DNA of 64,000 nt, taken from Paracoccus onchidii. Its GTDB lineage: Bacteria > Pseudomonadota > Alphaproteobacteria > Rhodobacterales > Rhodobacteraceae. Below are positions 62,604-64,000 of this stretch, piece by piece; position 1 is the stretch's first letter, and each line of letters starts with the position of its first letter. Location: NCBI RefSeq assembly GCF_028294535.1, contig NZ_JAQBIE010000002.1, positions 62,001-126,000 of the forward strand, in the 5' to 3' direction. The notes under the pieces were generated by a model, which saw nothing but the letters and a program-made list of their open reading frames with translations, did not search any database and was not told where the DNA came from. The position numbers were made by a program, and so were the translations under genes.

Positions 62604-63620
62604 TCATATCAGATCGGTGACGATCACCTTGATCAAGGCGTCACGGTTCTGGGCCAGGCTGGCAAACCGGGCCGGAAGATCGGCCAGAGCGATCACCTCG
62701 GAACAAAGCGCATCACAGTCGATTTGGCCCGTCCTGATCGCCGCCATCACTTGCCGGAAATCCGCATCCAGCGCATTGCGGCTGCCAATGATACGCGCTT
62801 CACGTTTGTGAAATTCGGGATCGGAGAACCGAATGTCGTTCTTGACGACACTGACCAGAACGTAGCTGCTGCCATGCGCAAGATACTGAAATCCTGCCTC
62901 GATTGCGGCGACATTTCCCGTTGCATCGAAAACAGCGTCAAAACCGCTGCCCAGATTGCCCTCCATAAGCGGGCTGCCGCTGCGATGAACCCGCTCAAAC
63001 CCAAAGCGTTGCCGTACCATGTCCAGCCGCTGCGCACTGACATCCATCATATGCACCTCGGCCCCGGCCAGACGCGCGAACAGCGCCGTGCCGATCCCGA
63101 TTGGCCCTGCCCCGGTGATCAGAACCCTGTCGCCGGTTTGCGCGCCGCTGCGCGATACGGCATGCGCACCTATGGCCAGGAATTCGACCATCGCCGCCTG
63201 AATAGGCGTCAAGCCGTCCGCAGAATAAAGATTGCCTTCAGGAACCGCGGTGCGCGCGCACATGCCGCCATCGCCATGAACGCCCAGAACCGAGATATGT
63301 TCGCAACAATTCGATTTCCCGCGCTGGCAGGCACGGCATTCCCCACAGGACAAGTAAGGATTGACCACGACGAGCTCGCCCTTTGCGAAACGATCCGACC
63401 CCTCGGCCACACGCCCGCTCAGTTCATGACCGATGACACGGGGATATTCCAGATACGGATGCTTGCCTTGCAAAATATGATAGTCGGTGCCGCACAGACC
63501 AACAGCCTGAATATCAACAAGCACTTGCCCCGGCGCCGCGGTTTCAGGGCGCGGTCGTTGCGTCAGCTCAAAGCGTCCGGGTTCAACGCAGGTGCCGCAG
63601 CGCATCAGTTCATCATTCAT
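62604..63620 (-). CDS. zinc-dependent alcohol/polyol dehydrogenase (MDR family)
   Basis: The protein of about 338 aa has catalytic zinc ligands in GLCGTDYHIL and GHE, and a structural-zinc region CGECRACQRGKSNCC with four cysteines. The NAD fold GAGPIGIGTALFARLAG follows. It resembles sorbitol/threonine-type dehydrogenases that oxidise polyols or sugar acids. A GAAGGA site favours the MNDELM start; an ATG 15 bases upstream overlaps the ATPase stop and is possible. It follows a sugar ABC ATPase, so the imported compound is a plausible substrate. Confidence 0.85.
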   Translation of the reverse strand: MNDELMRCGTCVEPGRFELTQRPRPETAAPGQVLVDIQAVGLCGTDYHILQGKHPYLEYPRVIGHELSGRVAEGSDRFAKGELVVVNPYLSCGECRACQRGKSNCCEHISVLGVHGDGGMCARTAVPEGNLYSADGLTPIQAAMVEFLAIGAHAVSRSGAQTGDRVLITGAGPIGIGTALFARLAGAEVHMMDVSAQRLDMVRQRFGFERVHRSGSPLMEGNLGSGFDAVFDATGNVAAIEAGFQYLAHGSSYVLVSVVKNDIRFSDPEFHKREARIIGSRNALDADFRQVMAAIRTGQIDCDALCSEVIALADLPARFASLAQNRDALIKVIVTDLI

Positions 63621-63631
63621 GCCGGCATCCT

Positions 63632-64000
63632 TCATCCTGCGACCTCAAGGTGCCGCGGGGTCCAGTCATCGGGCAGCGCACCTTTGATAATCAAGCCGAG
63701 CACATCATCCTTGTTGACATCATGAATCGGATGGGTTCCGACATTGCGGCCCTTGTTCATCACCATCACGCGGTCACACAGATCGAACACGTCATGCATG
63801 TCATGGCTGACCAGAAAGATGCCGATGCCCTCGGCCCGCAATGTCTTGATCAGGTCAGCGACCATCGCGGTTTCAGACGGCCCCAATGCCGCGGTCGGTT
63901 CGTCCATGATCAGGATGCGCACATCGAAATATATCGCCCGGGCAATCGCGATGACCTGCCGTTGCCCGCCCGACAGGCTGGCAACCGGATCTGCCAGATT
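63632..64000 (-). CDS. sugar ABC transporter ATP-binding protein, C-terminal part
   Basis: The gene runs off the right edge, so the Walker A region is missing. Visible are the signature LSGGQRQ, Walker [13 protein letters not shown] and switch His in [16 protein letters not shown], which fit single-domain carbohydrate ATPases (FrcA-like). Its stop lies 12 bases from the chosen start of the zinc dehydrogenase. The substrate-binding and permease genes presumably lie beyond the window. Confidence 0.88.
   Translation of the reverse strand, partial: NLADPVASLSGGQRQVIAIARAIYFDVRILIMDEPTAALGPSETAMVADLIKTLRAEGIGIFLVSHDMHDVFDLCDRVMVMNKGRNVGTHPIHDVNKDDVLGLIIKGALPDDWTPRHLEVAG

Noticed and set aside
62301..63725. 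474-codon plus-strand frame over the zinc dehydrogenase
   Set aside because: It is the antisense shadow of a protein with intact zinc and NAD motifs.
1..64000. tRNA, rRNA, CRISPR arrays, insertion sequences or prophage genes
   Set aside because: No cloverleaf with a typical T-loop, repeat-spacer array, transposase motif or phage protein was recognised by eye; a covariance-model scan would be needed to exclude small RNAs.

Overview
The window is a gene-dense stretch of an alphaproteobacterial chromosome or large replicon, most likely Rhodobacterales (Paracoccus or Roseobacter-like). This is inferred from the GC-rich coding with G/C wobble, the many sugar and osmolyte ABC systems, the Mur/SitABCD pair, and a qhp locus laid out as in Paracoccus denitrificans. 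No rRNA, tRNA, CRISPR array, insertion sequence or phage gene was recognised. The left-edge flavoprotein and the right-edge ABC ATPase are cut by the window ends.

Layout. 1-2289: end of a fumarate-reductase-like flavoprotein plus the alpha and beta subunits of a class I fumarase/tartrate dehydratase. 2311-3163: a pair of half-size YeeE/YedE sulfur-transport membrane proteins. 3330-12047: a probable sugar-oxidation operon with a FadR-type regulator, a XylF-like ABC transporter, a GMC oxidoreductase with a small partner subunit, an aldehyde dehydrogenase and an enolase-superfamily dehydratase. 12118-15908: a GcvT-type FAD enzyme and a true formylglycine-generating enzyme. 16187-18735: metNIQ. 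18793-24444: gmd, an fcl/colC-like gene and colD, which make GDP-colitose or a close relative, plus a large GT61-sulfotransferase-like fusion.

24664-35584 is the highlight: an aldehyde dehydrogenase and a full quinohemoprotein amine dehydrogenase locus (qhpR, qhpF, qhpE, qhpB, qhpC, qhpD, qhpA, qhpG). It encodes the three structural subunits and the machinery that builds the crosslinked CTQ peptide: a radical SAM enzyme, a flavin monooxygenase, a subtilisin-like protease and an ABC exporter. An 18-bp element, 16/18 identical between the two intergenic regions, is a strong candidate QhpR operator. It ties the aldehyde dehydrogenase to the amine dehydrogenase as one amine-to-acid pathway.

35612-49187: an exported arylsulfatase with an intact CSPTR formylglycine motif, a LacI-dehydrogenase-kdgK operon, and a LacI-xylA-sugar ABC operon with a perfect 24-bp operator palindrome. 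49347-57788: a small membrane-anchored coiled-coil protein, a YehZYXW-type osmoprotectant importer, and sitABCD with a divergent mur. 57920-60990: ribitol dehydrogenase, a pentulose kinase and a HAD phosphatase. 61089-64000: an alpha/beta hydrolase-OsmC fusion, then on the opposite strand a zinc alcohol dehydrogenase and the start of another sugar ABC system.
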